NCBI GenBank assembly: GCA_965224495.1
Contig: CBDCZI010000011.1
Coordinates: forward strand, 186,001-250,000
Direction of reading: 5' to 3'
Origin: CBDCZI01 sp965224495
Lineage (GTDB): Bacteria > Bacteroidota > Bacteroidia > Cytophagales > JAAEPT01
DNA length: 64,000 nt
In this document: one piece after another, positions 19,255 through 29,700 of the stretch
Position numbering within the stretch: the stretch's first letter is position 1
How the letters are laid out: each line of letters opens with the position of its first letter
Program-made: the position numbers and the translations under genes
Notes under the pieces: generated by a model
The model's input: only the letters and a program-made list of their open reading frames with translations
What the model was told of the DNA's origin: nothing
The model's database searches: none

Positions 19255-21162
19255 CTACATTCTTTCAGGTGCTTCTATTCCCAATAAACTCAATCCTTCT
19301 TTTAAGGTTTTAGCTGTTGCCGAGGCGATTGCTAAACGAATTTGTTGTTCTTCGGGCGTTACATTTTTGAAAATCGGTAACTCGGAGTACATCTTGCTAA
19401 ATACTCTTGCCAAATCGTAACAATATTGAGCAATTACTGATGGAGAATATTTATCCGATGCCTCTGCTACTCTCTTTTTATAATCAGATAAAGTTTCGAT
19501 AACCTTTACTTCAAATTCACTTAAAGTAGTCAGTTTAACATCTCCTAAATTGATAAAATCAACGTTCAATTCTTTTCCTGTGCGTAATAATGCTGAAATA
19601 CGTGCGTGTGTAAACTGAATAAAAACACCTGTATCTCCTTGGAAATCGATAGATTCGGCAGGATTAAACATCATTTGCTTTTTGGGGTCAACTTTCAATA
19701 AATAATATTTCAACGCACCCAATGCCAATTGTAAAAATAAGGCTTCAGCTTCTTCTTTACTGAAACCGTCTATTTTACCTAATTCCATGGTACGTTTACG
19801 AGCCGTAGCCACCATATCATTAATCAAATCATCGGCATCAACCACTGTCCCTTCACGAGATTTCATTTTCCCTGAAGGCAAATCAACCATTCCATACGAC
19901 AAATGGTAAATACCATCAGCATACGAGCGACCCATTTTAGATAAAATACCTTTCAATACTTTAAAATGATATTCTTGCTCATTTCCTACGACATAAATCG
20001 AACGGTCAAGTTTGTAATCTTGGTATTTCAAATCAGCCGTTCCCATATCTTGAGTGATATAAACCGACGTTCCATCACCACGAAGCACTAATTTTTCGTC
20101 CATTTTCATGTCCGTCAAATCACACCAAACCGATTGGTCTTCTTTTCTGAACAGTGTTTTTTTCGATAAACCTTCTTCTACAATATCTTTTCCTAATAAA
20201 TACGTATTCGATTCGTAATAATATTGGTCAAAATGTACACCTATACGTTTATAAGTTTCATCAAAACCAGCATAAACCCAACTGTTCATTTTCTCCCAAA
20301 GTGCACGAACTTCCTTGTCTTCGTTTTCCCACTTACGCAACATCGCTTGTGCCTCTAAAAATAAAGGGGCATTTTTCTCTGCTTTTGTAGTGATTGTTTT
20401 AATTTCTTTAATCAACGCTTTCTCCTCATCAGTTAGTTTCTCCCCTTTTGGCTTACTTTCTAACTCCTCCAACGTTTCCTTTACATCTTCAATACCTTTT
20501 GTAAGGTCGTTTTCTTCTTTGTATTGAGCTACCAATTCGGCAATTTCTACTTTATATGCTTTATCGAAAGCGACATAATATTTCCCTGCCAAATGATCTC
20601 CTTTCAATCCACTTGACTCAGGCGTTTCGTTATTTCCAAACTTGAGATAAGCAACCATTGACTTACAGATATGAATTCCACGGTCATTAATCAAATTTGC
20701 CATGGTCACCTCGTAACCATTCGCTCTTAATATAGAGGACAACGAATAACCCAAAAAATTATTTCTCAAATGTCCTAAGTGCAACGGTTTATTGGTGTTT
20801 GGTGAAGAATATTCGACCATTATATTTTCGGTTTTGGCAGGAATTGACAAATCATCCTTAACCAAGTCTTGTAACTGTGCAATCCACGTCACGTCCGAAA
20901 TAACCAAATTAAGAAACCCTTTGACTACATTAAAAGCCGAGACTTCAGGTATATTAGCAACCATATAAACACCTAACAACTCACCCACTTCTTCAGGACG
21001 TTTTTTTAATCTCCCCGAATAAGGGAAACAAACAAACGTAAAAGTACCATCAAATTCAGGTTTGGTAGCTTGCAAACTAATTCTTTCAAGTTTCTCATTT
21101 ACAGAAAATAAGCTTTCAAGACCTTTTTGTAACGCTTGAGCGAGGAGTAATTCGATATTCAT
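19255..21162 (-). CDS. argS: Arginyl-tRNA synthetase
   Basis: Class I aminoacyl-tRNA synthetase (635 residues). An N-terminal Arg-specific (Add-1) domain is followed by the catalytic core with PLHLGHLRNN as the HIGH motif (about residues 131-140), GKMKSREGTVV as the KMSKS-type loop, and a C-terminal helical anticodon-binding domain ending with LGIEAPERM. The protein is longer than the usual ~560-600 residues because of a charged, probably coiled-coil insertion near residues 195-275. That insertion is seen in many Bacteroidota ArgS proteins. It stands 72 bp from menA and is divergent from the decarboxylase at 21319. Confidence 0.95.
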   Translation of the reverse strand: MNIELLLAQALQKGLESLFSVNEKLERISLQATKPEFDGTFTFVCFPYSGRLKKRPEEVGELLGVYMVANIPEVSAFNVVKGFLNLVISDVTWIAQLQDLVKDDLSIPAKTENIMVEYSSPNTNKPLHLGHLRNNFLGYSLSSILRANGYEVTMANLINDRGIHICKSMVAYLKFGNNETPESSGLKGDHLAGKYYVAFDKAYKVEIAELVAQYKEENDLTKGIEDVKETLEELESKPKGEKLTDEEKALIKEIKTITTKAEKNAPLFLEAQAMLRKWENEDKEVRALWEKMNSWVYAGFDETYKRIGVHFDQYYYESNTYLLGKDIVEEGLSKKTLFRKEDQSVWCDLTDMKMDEKLVLRGDGTSVYITQDMGTADLKYQDYKLDRSIYVVGNEQEYHFKVLKGILSKMGRSYADGIYHLSYGMVDLPSGKMKSREGTVVDADDLINDMVATARKRTMELGKIDGFSKEEAEALFLQLALGALKYYLLKVDPKKQMMFNPAESIDFQGDTGVFIQFTHARISALLRTGKELNVDFINLGDVKLTTLSEFEVKVIETLSDYKKRVAEASDKYSPSVIAQYCYDLARVFSKMYSELPIFKNVTPEEQQIRLAIASATAKTLKEGLSLLGIEAPERM

Positions 21163-21318
21163 TTTGTTTCTTTAATCTCGTGTTTGATACTACAAAGATT
21201 GCAAATTAAATGCAATATTTCATTAATTTGCCATTGGCTTTTGATGATAAACCCGTAGCTTTTTATAAAAGATGGTTAAAATGCCTTATTCCTAATAAAA
21301 AAGACGGAATTTTACCTT

Positions 21319-22710
21319 ATGGAAACGTACAAACACCTTATAGAAAAAACATTTGACTTCCCAAACAACGAGTTTGAGACAAAAAACGACGAATTACTTT
21401 TTAACGGGGTAAACTTACAAGAGATTATCAAAAAATACGGCACTCCTTTACGTTTGACCTACCTACCCAAAGTTGGTGAGAAAATAAAAACAGCGAACGA
21501 ACTTTTTCAACAAACATTCAAAAAACTGAATTACAAAGGCGACTACACGTATTCCTACTGTACAAAATCCAACCATTTTAAGTTTATCATAGAGGAGACA
21601 CTCAGGTATGGTTCGCAAATCGAAACTTCTTCGGCTTTTGATCTTGACATTATCAAAAAGTTGCACCAAGAAAATAAATTAACGAAAGACATTCTGATTC
21701 TTTGTAATGGTTTCAAACGTCCTCAATACGTAGAAAACATTATTGATTTAATCAATCAAGGCTTTGAAAAATGCACACCTATTCTTGATCATTTAGAAGA
21801 AATAAAAACATACAGAGAAAATATCAAAAAAGATTTTCAAGTAGGTATCCGTTGTGCCTCTGACGAAGAACCACAATTTGAGTTTTACACCTCTCGCTTA
21901 GGTATTCGCTATACAGATATCATCGAGCATTACCAAAAAGAAATCGCTCCCTACCCCAATGTAAAGCTTAAAATATTACATTTTTTCATTAACTCAGGAA
22001 TCAAAGACACTTCTTATTATTGGAGTGAATTGCAACGCTTAGTTAATAAGTATTGCGAACTCAAAAAAGTGTGCCCAGAACTTGATACGCTCGATATTGG
22101 TGGTGGTTTCCCTATCAAAACTTCACTCGATTTTTCGTATGATTTCCCGCATATCGTTACTGAGATTATCTCGACTATTCAGCGAATTTGCAAACAAAAC
22201 AACGTTCCAGAACCTCATATCGTTACCGAATTTGGAAGCTATACGGTTGCCGAAAGCGGTGCGATGATTTATAGTATTCTCAATAAAAAATTGCAGAACG
22301 ATAAAGAACTTTGGTATATGATTGACAGTTCGTTTATCACCAATATGCCTGATACCTGGGCGCTCAATCAACGATTCATTTTATTAGGTATAAACAATTG
22401 GAATTCAGAATACCAAAGAGTAAACCTTGGTGGTCTTACTTGTGATTCGATGGATTATTACAACTCCGAAACACACAGTGCCAATATATATTTACCAAAT
22501 TTTGACCCAAAAAAGGAGGAACAATTTATTGGTTTTTTCCACACAGGAGCTTACCAAGAAGCGCTTGGAGGTTACGGAGGCACACAACATTGCTTGATTC
22601 CAAACACCAAACACGTAGTAATTACCAAAGATAAAAACGGAACATTAACAGACAAACTCTTTGAAGACGAACAGTCGAGTGATGCTATGTTAAAAATATT
22701 GGGTTATTAA
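21319..22710 (+). CDS. Arginine decarboxylase-type PLP enzyme (fold type III)
   Basis: A 463-residue member of the alanine racemase-fold decarboxylases, related to biosynthetic arginine or diaminopimelate decarboxylases. The PLP lysine lies in YSYCTKSNHFKF (near residue 79) and the glycine-rich phosphate loop is DIGGGFPIK (near residue 258); the C-terminal GAYQEALGGYGGTQHCL stretch is typical of the flavobacterial 'arginine decarboxylase' subgroup, which is shorter than the ~630-residue SpeA. It would produce agmatine for polyamine synthesis. It stands alone, divergent from argS and upstream of tRNA-Asp. The family is firm; the substrate rests on recalled family annotation. Confidence 0.78.
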   Translation: METYKHLIEKTFDFPNNEFETKNDELLFNGVNLQEIIKKYGTPLRLTYLPKVGEKIKTANELFQQTFKKLNYKGDYTYSYCTKSNHFKFIIEETLRYGSQIETSSAFDLDIIKKLHQENKLTKDILILCNGFKRPQYVENIIDLINQGFEKCTPILDHLEEIKTYRENIKKDFQVGIRCASDEEPQFEFYTSRLGIRYTDIIEHYQKEIAPYPNVKLKILHFFINSGIKDTSYYWSELQRLVNKYCELKKVCPELDTLDIGGGFPIKTSLDFSYDFPHIVTEIISTIQRICKQNNVPEPHIVTEFGSYTVAESGAMIYSILNKKLQNDKELWYMIDSSFITNMPDTWALNQRFILLGINNWNSEYQRVNLGGLTCDSMDYYNSETHSANIYLPNFDPKKEEQFIGFFHTGAYQEALGGYGGTQHCLIPNTKHVVITKDKNGTLTDKLFEDEQSSDAMLKILGY

Positions 22711-22775
22711 CCTTTTAATTTACAATGAGATAGGTTTTTTATCTGATTTATATCAATCTTTATCCTTAGCAAGAC

Positions 22776-22805
22776 TTGTTTATTCGCCTTAAACTACTAC
22801 CTTTG
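22776..22805 (+). promoter_or_regulatory. Bacteroidota housekeeping promoter for tRNA-Asp
   Basis: TTG at 22776-22778 (-33 element), a 19-bp spacer and TACCTTTG at 22798-22805 (-7 element TAnnTTTG) match the phylum's primary sigma-factor promoter exactly. Transcription should start near 22812, about 40 bp before the tRNA. Confidence 0.75.
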
Positions 22806-22852
22806 TATCACCTTAAAGAAACAGAAAACGATTTGTTTCGATAAGCCAAAAC

Positions 22853-22926
22853 GGTTTGGTAGTTCAGTTGGTTAGAATGCCTGCCTGTCACGCAGGAGGT
22901 CGCGAGTTCGAGTCTCGTCCAGACCG
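22853..22926 (+). tRNA. tRNA-Asp (anticodon GTC)
   Basis: The acceptor stem pairs GGTTTGG with CCAGACC (one G-T pair). The anticodon stem is CCTGC / GCAGG around the loop CTGTCAC with GTC at 22887-22889. The T arm contains GTTCGAGTC and the discriminator base is G, as expected for aspartate. CCA is not encoded. Promoter and terminator flank it, so it is a single-tRNA unit. Confidence 0.96.
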
Positions 22927-22932
22927 CTTTTG

Positions 22933-22965
22933 AAGCCTCTCATTTAATTATGAGAGGCTTTTTTT
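22933..22965. terminator. Intrinsic terminator after tRNA-Asp
   Basis: Ten-base-pair hairpin AAGCCTCTCA / TGAGAGGCTT with an 8-nt loop followed by a T run, starting 7 bp after the tRNA. Confidence 0.9.
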
Positions 22966-23018
22966 ATGTGCTATTCTTTTTGAAAGGTAGCAAATGGATC
23001 AAGGACAACTCAACCCTT

Positions 23019-24488
23019 TTAATTATAGCTATCTACTAAGTCTATAAACTCATCTTTACTCACCAAACGGTAAACCAATAAGTGGTTAATACGATTACTT
23101 TCAGCAACATATATACTACTATTTTTTAGTTTGTATGCTAATATCTTATACGCTACACCTTTTGGTACTTCACCAAAAGAATACCTACCCTTGCTTACCT
23201 CAACCCCATTAAGTAAACTGTTAAATGCTGGAAAAACCAACCGAACCATTACTCCTGGCTCTGTGTCAACTATTACTTCTATTTTTTCATCCTTAGAGAC
23301 TTTATAAAATCTATCGCAATTTATCCAACCCAACTTAGACACGCTATAGACTAGTTTCCCAATATCAGCATTAGACAAGTCAGCATAAGTCTTCTCTCTG
23401 AATTCCTTCACGACTCTCTTGTCAAGAACATCGCGTATAGAATCTGTCAAATTACCAACAGGAATCTCAAATGTAAATCTTGTTTTTATAGGAAATCTTG
23501 TGAACTTTATTTTTGGGATTCGCTCAATCAACTTCTTTTTCTCTAAGCTATCCAACAAACCATACAACTCCTCCACCTTAACAAACAAAACCTTACCATT
23601 AAGCACCACATACTCCCCTTTGTACAATACATAGCTGTCAGACTGGACAGTATACAAGTCCCAAATTTCATTTGACCCTAATCTTTTAATTCTACTTTCC
23701 CCTACCACAGACCTACGCAACACCGCCCTTTGCCTCCTCTCCTCTACAGGCTGAGACCAAAGAACTCTCACGGAGTCCCTTTCTCCATAAAATAATTGAT
23801 ACCCTTTTTTATCCGTTTTTTTAGATACCTCAAGTACAATACGGACTCCTTTCTTTAATATCACTTTTCGCTGACCCACAAAAGCCTCTATTTTATACAT
23901 CCCAGCACTCTCCAGTAATCCCTCATCAGCACGCGCATCCAAACCTGCCAATAAAAAGTCCGACTTAGTAACATACTCACTAACCTCTATCCTTATAGTC
24001 ATCACCCCTCTTTCGCTAAACACATTAGGAGGAATCCTAACAACCGCCCCTCTCTTGGTTTTTATCACAACACCTCTATCGTTTCTGTAAAAAACAGGAC
24101 TCATTTGCTTTACACTATTCTTCAACACCAATGGATTCTTGTGGTATTTCAAAACCACCTTCCGTTGCAACTCCTCCTTTTCTCCATCAGATAAAACCTC
24201 TCCATACACTTTTGTTTTTATGTTTTTCAGCTCAAACCCTCTTGCTACTAATTCTTTTTTAACAGCCATCACCCTTTTCTTTGCTAGTAAAAAATTACTT
24301 GAAACATCCCCTTCAGTATCCGTATAGCCTTTCAATAGAACCTTACCATTAGGAACACTATCCAACACCAAAATAGCCGATTCACTTAAAACAAATGAGC
24401 CAGATAAAAAAAGAACTGTCAGCGATTTAACCTGAGCAGAAAGAACCAATGGAACTATTACAGAAATAAGAAAGAACAAACGTAGCAT
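23019..24488 (-). CDS. Secreted protein with N-terminal OmpA-like domain and long unknown C-terminus
   Basis: A 489-residue exported protein. Residues 1-18 form a signal peptide ending VLSAQ. Residues ~25-115 resemble an OmpA-like peptidoglycan-binding fold, including KGYTDTEGDVSSNFLLAKKR (the GHTDxxG...N..LS..RA block) and a following VYGE segment. In most OmpA-family proteins this domain is at the C-terminus; here it is at the N-terminus and is followed by ~370 residues I do not recognise, mostly beta-rich, with a ZU5-like opening around residues 147-185 (RGAVVRIPPNVFSERG) that fits a Gram-negative surface or cell-envelope protein. It is monocistronic. The gene boundaries are firm, the role is not. 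Confidence 0.75.
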   Translation of the reverse strand: MLRLFFLISVIVPLVLSAQVKSLTVLFLSGSFVLSESAILVLDSVPNGKVLLKGYTDTEGDVSSNFLLAKKRVMAVKKELVARGFELKNIKTKVYGEVLSDGEKEELQRKVVLKYHKNPLVLKNSVKQMSPVFYRNDRGVVIKTKRGAVVRIPPNVFSERGVMTIRIEVSEYVTKSDFLLAGLDARADEGLLESAGMYKIEAFVGQRKVILKKGVRIVLEVSKKTDKKGYQLFYGERDSVRVLWSQPVEERRQRAVLRRSVVGESRIKRLGSNEIWDLYTVQSDSYVLYKGEYVVLNGKVLFVKVEELYGLLDSLEKKKLIERIPKIKFTRFPIKTRFTFEIPVGNLTDSIRDVLDKRVVKEFREKTYADLSNADIGKLVYSVSKLGWINCDRFYKVSKDEKIEVIVDTEPGVMVRLVFPAFNSLLNGVEVSKGRYSFGEVPKGVAYKILAYKLKNSSIYVAESNRINHLLVYRLVSKDEFIDLVDSYN

Positions 24489-25110
24489 AATATTTTTTTA
24501 GCTATATAACTCACTCCGATACAATGGTTACACTTTAATAAATTCATCAGTGATAACAGACACCCCGCATTACAAAGCATCAGAAACTAACGTTAGTATA
24601 CTAAAACAAAACGAATAACTCCACCTTCCTTGTAAAGACACTCTTCCTTCACTAAAAAAAAGGAGATTACTCACAAGTGCTATTTTACAGTTTCTGTTAA
24701 ATCTTCTTTTCGCTAAAAACTTACATTAATTTCAAAAATAATTTCCCCATAAAAAAAAACACCGTGAAATAAAACCCTTTATTACCAGCTCTCAAAACCT
24801 CAATAAAACGCAACGAACGCGATAGCACAAACAAACATAAAGCAACACTTTACTTCTTTACCATTAAAAGACTAATAAACAATAAGTTACGAATTATACA
24901 ACAAGACTTAAAGGACATTTTGTCAGTCTTTTTAAGTTGCAGTTTAAGAGACTTTCATGATAAAAACGACCTCCAACACCTTAAACAAAATAAAACGTAT
25001 CCTACGAAAAAACACATTTACCAACAACCTCTTCTCCTTAAATATAAGACACAAAAAAACACCCTACCCCAAGGGATAACGTGTCAATAAAAAAGAGAAA
25101 TCATTACAAT
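24489..25110. other. 622-bp A/T-rich gap without a recognisable gene
   Basis: No convincing ORF, tRNA or repeat seen on either strand. The only structure noted is a perfect 12-bp palindrome ACTAACGTTAGT at 24586-24597, about 100 bp upstream of the OmpA-type gene on its promoter side, where an operator could lie. A small RNA cannot be excluded by eye. Confidence 0.4.
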
Positions 25111-26277
25111 TTATTTTGAATGTGTTAATTTCAATTCAAAATCAGCAAGTATATTCATAAAAAAAACATAAGCATCGTAAGGCGAATTGTATGGGCTAAA
25201 ATAACTATGTACCTCACCATCATCAGTTACTTTTGTTGACATATAATAAAAATGATCTGAGGTCAATAGCTTAGAAAAAACACTTTCATATTTTTTGTTT
25301 TTACGCAACCTCACCAATTTTTCTAATTCAAAAACTTTTTTTAATGCTTCTTTTTGCATTTCATTTCCTTCCCAAGCAGAAAGGTCTTTTGCCTTATCTG
25401 CCCAAGAACTCTCTCCTACTATAGAAAATAAATACGATGGTTTGCCTTCTTTTATTTGCTCCGAAGGTGTTACAAACTCACCTCCTTGTGCGATAAAATC
25501 AGTGATAAAAGTCTCAAAAAAATCAAAAATAGCGTTCCCTTGATGGTGCTCCCCAATCGTTTCGTAATCAATAAAAACATTAACCACTTCTCTTTCTTCT
25601 TCCTTTATCCAATCAATATATTGCTGAGGTTTTAAAGGAAAAAACGACCAATTTTTATCAGAAAAACGAAAAGCCAACTCATCCGAACGGTTAAAATCCC
25701 GGTAAACAACTGGGAGCTCCTGCGCACCATCTACATAGAAGACACTACCTGCTTTAGGCAATTCAAGCCCTTCAGCCAACACTCCATCAAAACCAAACTC
25801 TGTCAATTTACTTATCAAATCAGGCGTATAAATAAGCTCCGTATTTCTAAATACACAAGGCTCACAACTAAACAAGCGAACAATCTTCTCCCTATGTAAC
25901 TTGACTTGATTTACAAATTCATATTCAGAATACTTAATAGATAACGAGTGATAATAAGTTTCTGACAACAACTCTACTTGCTCTGTTTTTACCAAATCCT
26001 GAAAAGAAGAAATCACTTGAGGTTGCCATTTTTCAAATTGCTCCAAAGCCACTCCACTGATACTATAAGTCAGTTTCAATTGCTCTGGGTACCGAGCTAA
26101 TAAGCGCTGAAATAATTTATTTGCGGGTAAATAACACCTACGACTCACTTTTTCAATAATTTCTTTGTTAAAATCATCATTAAAATAAGTTTGTTTACTC
26201 CCAATAGCAAAAAAATCAAAAGGCTTTACCCTTTCTGGTTGGTGTACTTGAAAATAAAGACATACTTTTTGAGCCAT
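25111..26277 (-). CDS. Glycoside hydrolase family 57 (alpha-amylase-like)
   Basis: A 388-residue GH57 catalytic domain acting on alpha-glucans with retention. VCLYFQVHQPERV (residues 5-17) is conserved region 1; the nucleophile is predicted as Glu147 in RNTELIY and the acid/base as Asp237 in FIDYETIGEHH. There is no signal peptide, so it should act on cytoplasmic glycogen or maltodextrin. Homologues in Bacteroidota often sit with a glycogen synthase and a glycosyltransferase; none is adjacent here, and its only neighbour is a small unknown gene 76 bp upstream on the same strand. Confidence 0.88.
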   Translation of the reverse strand: MAQKVCLYFQVHQPERVKPFDFFAIGSKQTYFNDDFNKEIIEKVSRRCYLPANKLFQRLLARYPEQLKLTYSISGVALEQFEKWQPQVISSFQDLVKTEQVELLSETYYHSLSIKYSEYEFVNQVKLHREKIVRLFSCEPCVFRNTELIYTPDLISKLTEFGFDGVLAEGLELPKAGSVFYVDGAQELPVVYRDFNRSDELAFRFSDKNWSFFPLKPQQYIDWIKEEEREVVNVFIDYETIGEHHQGNAIFDFFETFITDFIAQGGEFVTPSEQIKEGKPSYLFSIVGESSWADKAKDLSAWEGNEMQKEALKKVFELEKLVRLRKNKKYESVFSKLLTSDHFYYMSTKVTDDGEVHSYFSPYNSPYDAYVFFMNILADFELKLTHSK

Positions 26278-26295
26278 AATTGTTAAAATTAAGAC

Positions 26296-26326
26296 ATAAA
26301 AAAAACAGTAACTACCAATTACTGTT
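26296..26326 (-). terminator. Intrinsic terminator after the 26354 gene (minus strand)
   Basis: On the minus strand the hairpin AACAGTAA / TTACTGTT with a 7-nt loop is followed by a run of eight T. It lies between the small unknown gene and the GH57 gene, so these are probably separate units. Confidence 0.75.
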
Positions 26327-26353
26327 CTTTTCTCTCTTTATTGTAATAAAACG

Positions 26354-26719
26354 TTACGCTACATCGTAATAGAGCTTAAAATGAAAGCGTTGTTGATTTA
26401 AAATCTCTTTCGCCTCTTTTACCAAATCGTTATCATTAAAATCTATCGACAATTTAAAATAAGTACCTGGCCCTATACAAACCTCCTCCTCCCACAAATC
26501 ATAAACAAACCCCATTTCATCCATCTGATCTTCCTCTATCAGTACTGCGTAAAGTGCCTCTTCTTCCAATAAATTGTTAGAATGTACTTCGTAGCCCTCA
26601 GGAATATCTGAATCAGTCATGAAAACAAGGCGCTTCAATTTAACCGCCCCTAAGGTTACAAAAGGTTGTAAAAATACTTTAGCCCCATACCCCCCTGAGC
26701 ACTCAATAAACTTTTCCAT
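26354..26719 (-). CDS. Conserved-looking small protein, function unknown
   Basis: I do not recognise this 121-residue protein. It has no signal peptide or membrane segment, is strongly acidic (many Glu and Asp, e.g. LLEEEALYAVLIEEDQMDEM around residues 50-69) and should be soluble. The codon pattern and clean frame support a real gene, and it has its own terminator on the minus strand. It sits between the GH57 gene and sbcC without operon-like spacing to either. Confidence 0.65.
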   Translation of the reverse strand: MEKFIECSGGYGAKVFLQPFVTLGAVKLKRLVFMTDSDIPEGYEVHSNNLLEEEALYAVLIEEDQMDEMGFVYDLWEEEVCIGPGTYFKLSIDFNDNDLVKEAKEILNQQRFHFKLYYDVA

Positions 26720-26791
26720 AATCCGTTAAAAAATAGTAGTCGATACAGTTTAATACGAACAAATACAAAAACGGTTATGAACTATGTTTAT

Positions 26792-29700
26792 TTATTTTTT
26801 CCAACTGCAACTAATCATACTCTCTCCCGAGTTATTATCAATCAATAAAAACCGATCTATCTCATCTTTAAGTTCCTCAACGTGAGAGATAACCCCTACA
26901 ACCCGTCCTTCTTTTCGCAACGATTTTAAGGTTTCAAAAACCAATGCTAACGATTCTGGGTCTAATGTCCCAAAACCTTCATCTAAGAAGAAAAAGTTTT
27001 GATTACTTCCGCTCTGCACCTGTATCATCTCTGCCAAAGCCAACGCTAAACACAAGGAAGCTTGAAAAGTCTGACCACCGGAAAGCGTCTTTACACTTCG
27101 TAATTGCCCATTATTATAAAAATCTCTTACATAAAAATTGTTATCTTCATTAATTTCTAAACGCATTCGTTGTTTCGTCAATGGATAAAAACGCTTGTTT
27201 GCTTCATTACAGAGCTCGTGCAACTTCACTCCTGAGGCATAATTTACAAAACCACTATTCCTAAACAACCCCGTAAATATCTTCAATAAATCGGCTCTAA
27301 CAAGTAATTTTTCTTGCTGAACATACAACTCTTTTTGCTCATTGAGTTTCTGCTCAACTTCTTTTACCTTAGACTGTTTTTCTGTGCGGTTTTCTTTTAG
27401 GTCTTCTAAATTAGAATAACTTAAATTAAACTTCTCTAAACATTCCAGGTATTCATTTTCATCAACATACTTACCACCTAACTCCTTTTCTAATGTGGTT
27501 ATTGTAGCTTTTACAGCAGAAACGGAACTAGTATAAACCTGTATTCTTTTTGTCGATTGCTCTATATCCAACGATTTACTTAACACCGTTTTCACTTGCT
27601 CCAATTTTGTTTTATCAGCAGAAAGTAAGCTTTCAATGGATAAATTCACCACTACAAACTCTTCTTTAAGTAACACCCTATGCTTTGTTTCAAGTTCTAA
27701 TTTGGTTGTTAAAGCCACCTTATCAAGCTCTAGTTTCTTTAGTTCTTTTTCAGTATCCTTAAATAAACGGATACTGTTGGCTATTTTATCTTTTATCTTT
27801 CTCGTTTGGTTTTCAGTTTGCTCTAAGGTGTTTTTTAAGTATTTAGGAAAAGAAAATCCTTTATTCAATACTTTCAGTTCCGTTTCTAAGCCTACACCTT
27901 CTTTTTCAAACCCCTGAACCGCCTCTTTGTATTTATTTAACCTCTTCTCTTGCTCAGACAATCCAACTTGTAGTTCTTCACGTTTAGAAATAGCTCCTTC
28001 TTGTTCTTTTTTTAATGTCTTTACAACGGTCAGTTGTTTGTGAACTAATGAGGTATTCTTAATTTGTTCGTCTTTATCCAATGCTAATTGAAATAAACTA
28101 ACTCCTTTTTCTTTATTTTTATTTAGCTCTTGTTTAGTGATTTCTTTCTCTTTTTTCTTATCAATCAGTACTTGATTTTCTAACTTATAACTTACCAAAC
28201 TCGTTTTTAACTGATTTTGATGGGCTGAATTAGTAACTAATTCTTTTTCTAATACTATTAATTTATCTTCATCAACATGATGCATTCCTTGTTTTGGGTG
28301 TTCTTTAGAACCACAAACAGGACAATCTTCGCCATCTTTCAAATGAGCAGTATAAGTAGCCAAACCTACCGCTATTTTCAATTTTTCAATAGCTTTCTTC
28401 GTCGTTCCCTCGCTGGTTTCTAATGCCTTTATTCGTATTGTAATGTCTTTCTCTGAAGTACAATCACCCAAAAGAGACAACAACATCGCTTCTTTTTGCT
28501 TTATAAAAGTAGTTAGTTCATTTAACTTCGTTTGAAGAAGCGATTCATTTTCTTCGTTTAACTTGATATTACTCGACAACTCAAACCAAAACTCATACGC
28601 CCCGCTTTTCAATAAATCAAAATAGTTACTTTTCAACTTCACCACCTGCTGTTTTAAACGTATTTCTATCGCTAAAACCTTCTCTTGTTGAGTGTTTACA
28701 TAACCCTGACCACTTTCTTGACGCTGTTTTAACTGCTCAAGATCACGTTGCTTTTTCTGAATTTCTTGAGCAACTTGTAAAGCTTCTAGTTGACGCTCCA
28801 ATTCGGGGTGTTCCTCCACTTCTTTACTAAGTGTAGTAAATTCCTTTTTTGTATTTTCCAACAAAGGAAATAAATGCTCTTGGTCTTCTTTTAATGCATT
28901 TTCAAGTAGTAAAGATTGTTCGCACGCTTTATTTATACGATCAAATTCGGTCAGTAAAATAGCGTAACGACTGTAATATATCTGGTATTCCTTTAACTCT
29001 TTTTCCAATTGAGCGATACGCTCCTTCTGTTTTTCTAGCTCAACCAGGTCTTCTTTATTCGTCTTGACCTTCTGCGTTAAGTCAATTAATTTTTCTAAGT
29101 TGTTTTTTTCTTTTTCTAATAACGAAACAGCCTTAGCTAATTCATCACACGCCTTTTTTACAGAAGTAAGCTCTTCTTGTTCCTTTTTTAAAATCTCTTT
29201 AGAATACTCAATATATCCACTCAATTTACCTTCTAAAACAGCAACAGAAGTCTTGTTTTCATCTGAAAGAATTTTTGTTTTTCTATCCAACTCAAACTGA
29301 TGCAAATGGAATAACTCCTTCAGCATCCGTGTCCTATCAGTACCTGTTAGTTGAATAAAATCTTGAAACTTTCCTTGCGGAATAATCACTGTACGTTTAA
29401 AATTAGCGTAAGAAAGACCTACAATCCCTTCGGCACTAATACCTTCTTTTAAAGGTTCATAATCATTTCCTTTTAATTGGTATGCTTGTCTTTTTACCGT
29501 TACTTTTTCAAAATACTTTTTAGACCTTTTCCCTGAAACAGTAAATAAGTATTGCGACCCTTTTTCCTCAAACTCAAACTCAATCACCAACTCTGTAGAT
29601 TGTAGGTTCATTATGTTGTAAGCCCTATCATCTCTCCCGCCAAGTCTTTCTGACTGATTAAATAACGCCAAGGTAATCGCTTCCAGAATGGCAGTTTTCC

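Noticed and set aside
24880..24960. Loose inverted repeat around AAGACTTAAAGGACA
   Set aside because: The arms match imperfectly and the region is A/T-rich, so chance pairing is likely.
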